This document shows, one piece after another, positions 48,486 to 50,771 of a stretch of 50,771 nt of DNA. The position numbers were made by a program, and so were the translations under genes. The first letter of the stretch is position 1. Every line of letters starts with the position of its first letter. The stretch spans positions 1 to 50,771 of the forward strand of contig JARGNZ010000025.1 in assembly GCA_029209985.1 (NCBI GenBank). The letters are read 5' to 3'. The notes under the pieces were generated by a model, which ran no database searches, was not told the DNA's origin, and saw nothing but the letters and a program-made list of their open reading frames with translations. The DNA comes from Parvibaculaceae bacterium (GTDB lineage: Bacteria; Pseudomonadota; Alphaproteobacteria; Parvibaculales; Parvibaculaceae).

Positions 48486-50771
48486 GTGGAAGTTGTAACG
48501 AGTAGACGAAACGTGCGGGGGGTCGTGCGATATGGGTTGTTGATGACAACAACCGCTTTGATGACGGTTGGGGGTGCCTTTTTCGCGCAAGCCCAAGATG
48601 CAAAGTTGGCTGATGGAACAGTGCACGCAGCATTGTTAAGTTTTAATATTTCTCCTCAATCGTTGACAGATGCCTTAGCCCAATTTGGGCTTCAGTCCGG
48701 TATGCAGGTGTCCGCAAATGCTGACCTACTTCGTGGTAAATCTTCCCCAGGAGTTTCAGGGGCCATGAAGCCTGAGGATGCGTTGGCTCAAATTCTCAAG
48801 GGGACCAATATTGCGTACAGTTTGTCAGACGGTAAAACTGCATTGCTTTATGTGGCGGGTTCAGCGGAAGATGGTGCTGTTCAATTAGAACCCATCCATG
48901 TGCTGGCGACCAACTCAAGTGGTCATGGTGTTGGGTTTAATGGGGCACCTGATGATGTATATACCGCGTCTAAATCGATCAGTGTTATTTCGCGCGAAGC
49001 GGTGCAGAAGGCAGCTGTTCGAGACACGCGGCAACTGTTTAATACAGTGGCGGGCGTTTATTCTGGTGATGGGCAGGGCAGCTTCCCAACAGTATCTCCC
49101 AATATTCGCGGACTTCAGGATTCTGGACGTGTCATTGTGTCGATTGATGGGGCACGCCAAAATGCTCAAGACGGTGGCCGGTACGGTGCAGCAGGTATCG
49201 GTAGCTTTGGCATGGCCATGGTTGATACCGCCTTTATTCGATCTGTTGAAGTGGATCGCAGTGTTGATGCCACGAGTAATATGGTGGGTTCTTTAGGTGG
49301 GGGTGTTGAGTTCCGCACTGTTGAGGCCGATGACATTATTTCTGATGGTAATACTTGGGGCTTTGAAGTCAGCGGGACTGGCGGGACGAATGCGTATAAT
49401 TTAGATGCCTTTGCGCTTGGAGCTATGCATATTGACGAGCACTTCTCTTTGACTGTTGGGGGAAGTCGTCAAAAATTTGGTGCATATGAGGCCGGCCAAA
49501 ACGGTCCCCCTGTTAGTGGCCGATCTGACCTTGTCGATCGCGACAACACGGGTCAATTCGTGAAAGTCGAAATGGCCTATGACGACTTTGATGCGTCATT
49601 GGCTTGGGTGCGTCAGGAAAAGAATTTTGCTTACTATGTCAATATTATTGATGAGATTGGGAGTTCGTTCGATACAACCAATAATACCCTTGTGGGGGAT
49701 GTGCACTGGAACCCTGATAACCCTTTGATTGACCTTAAAAGTAAGGTCTGGTTCAACCGATTTGACTCCCTTGAAGATCGCGATGAGCGACCTCTTTTTA
49801 CGGTGCAAACAGACATCGATAAATCTTTAAGCAGCATTGGTTTCTCTGTCGAGAATACATCTATGTGGGACATAGGGGCGGGTGCCTTGAGGTTTAATTA
49901 TGGCCTTGAGGGGTATCGTGACGAGGGTAAAAAGAGTGCCTCTAGTTCTGTCATTGATACAGATCCGCGTATCGCATCAAGTTATGGGGCGTTTAGCCCT
50001 GCTGGGAGACGTGATAATGCCAGTAGTTTTCTGAACGCCACTTATGAACCTGTTGAATGGGTGAGTGTGACGGGTGGCCTTCGGTATGACTGGTATCGCT
50101 TAAAAGGCAGCCCTACATTTTATAATTTTTATACGGACGTTACTACGGTAACGGCCCAACATGTTTTGACGCAATATGATGCTAATGTGCAGCTGATGGG
50201 ACAACCGGCAGTAGATGCCATTTTGGGGGCTATTCCTCCCTTGGAGTTTATTTGGAAAAACACTTGGGGTGAAATCCTTAATGGCCGATTTGTCCAAGAA
50301 GGTAATACTGATAGTACTTTAACCCCTGTTGAGAATGAACATACGCTTCATATCGACCGTTCTGAAGGTGCATGGCTTCCTTCGGCCACCATTTCTTTTC
50401 AACCGTTTGATTGGTTGGAGCCTTATGTAAGTTATTCTAAAAGCTTGCGCCCCCCAACTTTGACAGAAGCCTTTATGTCAGGGAATTTTACACCCTTTGA
50501 TGGGGTGGGTGAGAACTCTGCTCCAAATGTCAATTTGCGGCCTGAACGGGCGGAGACCTTTGAAGCAGGTCTTAACATTCTAAAAGATGATCTGTTTTTG
50601 AAAGACGATCATCTGCGTCTGAAGCTCTCTGCTTTTCGGCGTGTCATTGATGACTATATTGTTATGGGGCAGATCATTACAGCACAGGAACCTGACCGGC
50701 CATACACCGCTTTTGTAAATCTTGCTGGTGCCTCTGTGATGCGTGGTTTGGAGTTTGAAGGCAGTTATGAT
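48486..50771 (+). CDS. TonB-dependent receptor with STN domain, HasR-like, truncated at window end
   Basis: An open frame of at least 762 codons, running off the window without a stop. An N-terminal signal region leads to AQAQD, then an STN signalling domain (about 45-115; LSFNISPQSLTDALAQFGLQ), a plug with DGARQN and FIRSVEVDRS, and much of a barrel, ending GLEFEGSYD. The S-L-R-P-P and N-V-N-L-R-P-E-R motifs are close to the FRAP/NPNL features of heme receptors. The start is likely GTG at 48486 with GGGGACA upstream; ATG at 48468 is an alternative. Together with FecI/FecR it forms a surface-signalling unit, likely for heme or heme-protein, though the ligand is unproven. Confidence 0.9.
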   Translation, partial: MEVVTSRRNVRGVVRYGLLMTTTALMTVGGAFFAQAQDAKLADGTVHAALLSFNISPQSLTDALAQFGLQSGMQVSANADLLRGKSSPGVSGAMKPEDALAQILKGTNIAYSLSDGKTALLYVAGSAEDGAVQLEPIHVLATNSSGHGVGFNGAPDDVYTASKSISVISREAVQKAAVRDTRQLFNTVAGVYSGDGQGSFPTVSPNIRGLQDSGRVIVSIDGARQNAQDGGRYGAAGIGSFGMAMVDTAFIRSVEVDRSVDATSNMVGSLGGGVEFRTVEADDIISDGNTWGFEVSGTGGTNAYNLDAFALGAMHIDEHFSLTVGGSRQKFGAYEAGQNGPPVSGRSDLVDRDNTGQFVKVEMAYDDFDASLAWVRQEKNFAYYVNIIDEIGSSFDTTNNTLVGDVHWNPDNPLIDLKSKVWFNRFDSLEDRDERPLFTVQTDIDKSLSSIGFSVENTSMWDIGAGALRFNYGLEGYRDEGKKSASSSVIDTDPRIASSYGAFSPAGRRDNASSFLNATYEPVEWVSVTGGLRYDWYRLKGSPTFYNFYTDVTTVTAQHVLTQYDANVQLMGQPAVDAILGAIPPLEFIWKNTWGEILNGRFVQEGNTDSTLTPVENEHTLHIDRSEGAWLPSATISFQPFDWLEPYVSYSKSLRPPTLTEAFMSGNFTPFDGVGENSAPNVNLRPERAETFEAGLNILKDDLFLKDDHLRLKLSAFRRVIDDYIVMGQIITAQEPDRPYTAFVNLAGASVMRGLEFEGSYD

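Overview
The window looks like chromosomal DNA of a mid-GC alphaproteobacterium. Pointers are a DUF3126 protein, an HfaB/CsgG-type holdfast-anchor lipoprotein, a BTLCP cysteine protease, an NDUFS6-like zinc-finger protein, a PAS_5 protein, and several copies of the palindromic intergenic repeat that alphaproteobacterial genomes often mis-translate as 'VIAGLVPAIH'. The order and genus cannot be fixed from this window. No tRNA, rRNA, CRISPR array, prophage or transposase was seen.

Layout. 1-2.6 kb: a repeat, a DUF6159 membrane protein, and a divergent pair tpm (thiopurine/metalloid methyltransferase) and a MerR regulator that share a MerR-type promoter, followed by a cluster of stem-loops. 2.7-9.3 kb: an NDUFS6-like zinc protein, two tandem GPH-family sugar transporters, an M20 amidohydrolase, an alpha/beta hydrolase and a short-chain dehydrogenase. 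9.3-14.6 kb: a PilZ protein and a metal-uptake run (DUF2946 protein, TonB-dependent siderophore receptor, PepSY membrane protein, unknown secreted protein). 14.6-19.7 kb: a crotonase lacking both usual catalytic glutamates, a second alpha/beta hydrolase, cysE, a PuuB-like FAD oxidase and another dehydrogenase. 19.8-24.7 kb: a PCuAC copper chaperone, a DUF3126 protein and a stretch of small or unknown membrane proteins. 24.8-31.6 kb: PhoX, gamma carbonic anhydrase, an unknown secreted protein, a GYF_2 protein, a CaiD-like crotonase and a BTLCP lipoprotein. 32-37.8 kb: a double PilZ protein, an OmpA-family lipoprotein, a GMC (choline dehydrogenase-like) oxidoreductase, a pentapeptide-repeat protein and a PAS_5 protein. 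38.4-41.1 kb: an unusual Cys/Asp/Asn-Ala-rich secreted protein convergent with an HfaB/CsgG-like lipoprotein, with two palindromic repeat units between them. 41.5-45.8 kb: an HCCA isomerase overlapping a rhomboid protease, a DUF4389 protein, and a divergent TetR regulator and carotenoid oxygenase with a palindromic operator. 45.9-50.8 kb: a triplicated repeat block, then FecI-type sigma, FecR-type anti-sigma and the start of an STN-containing TonB receptor that runs off the window end.

How the genes fit together. Three themes recur. The first is metal handling: siderophore receptor plus PepSY protein, DUF2946 and PCuAC proteins, and the FecI/FecR/receptor surface-signalling unit, which resembles heme-uptake systems. 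The second is acyl-CoA, alcohol and sugar catabolism: crotonases, dehydrogenases, hydrolases, GPH transporters, GMC oxidoreductase and carotenoid oxygenase. The third is the cell surface and c-di-GMP: two PilZ genes, an OmpA lipoprotein, a BTLCP protease and the HfaB-like gene.

The most promising candidate for something undescribed is the HfaB/CsgG-like exporter facing an unrecognised secreted protein at 38.4-41.1 kb. Next are the MerR/tpm divergent promoter, the stem-loop cluster at 2.4-2.6 kb, and the crotonase without catalytic glutamates.
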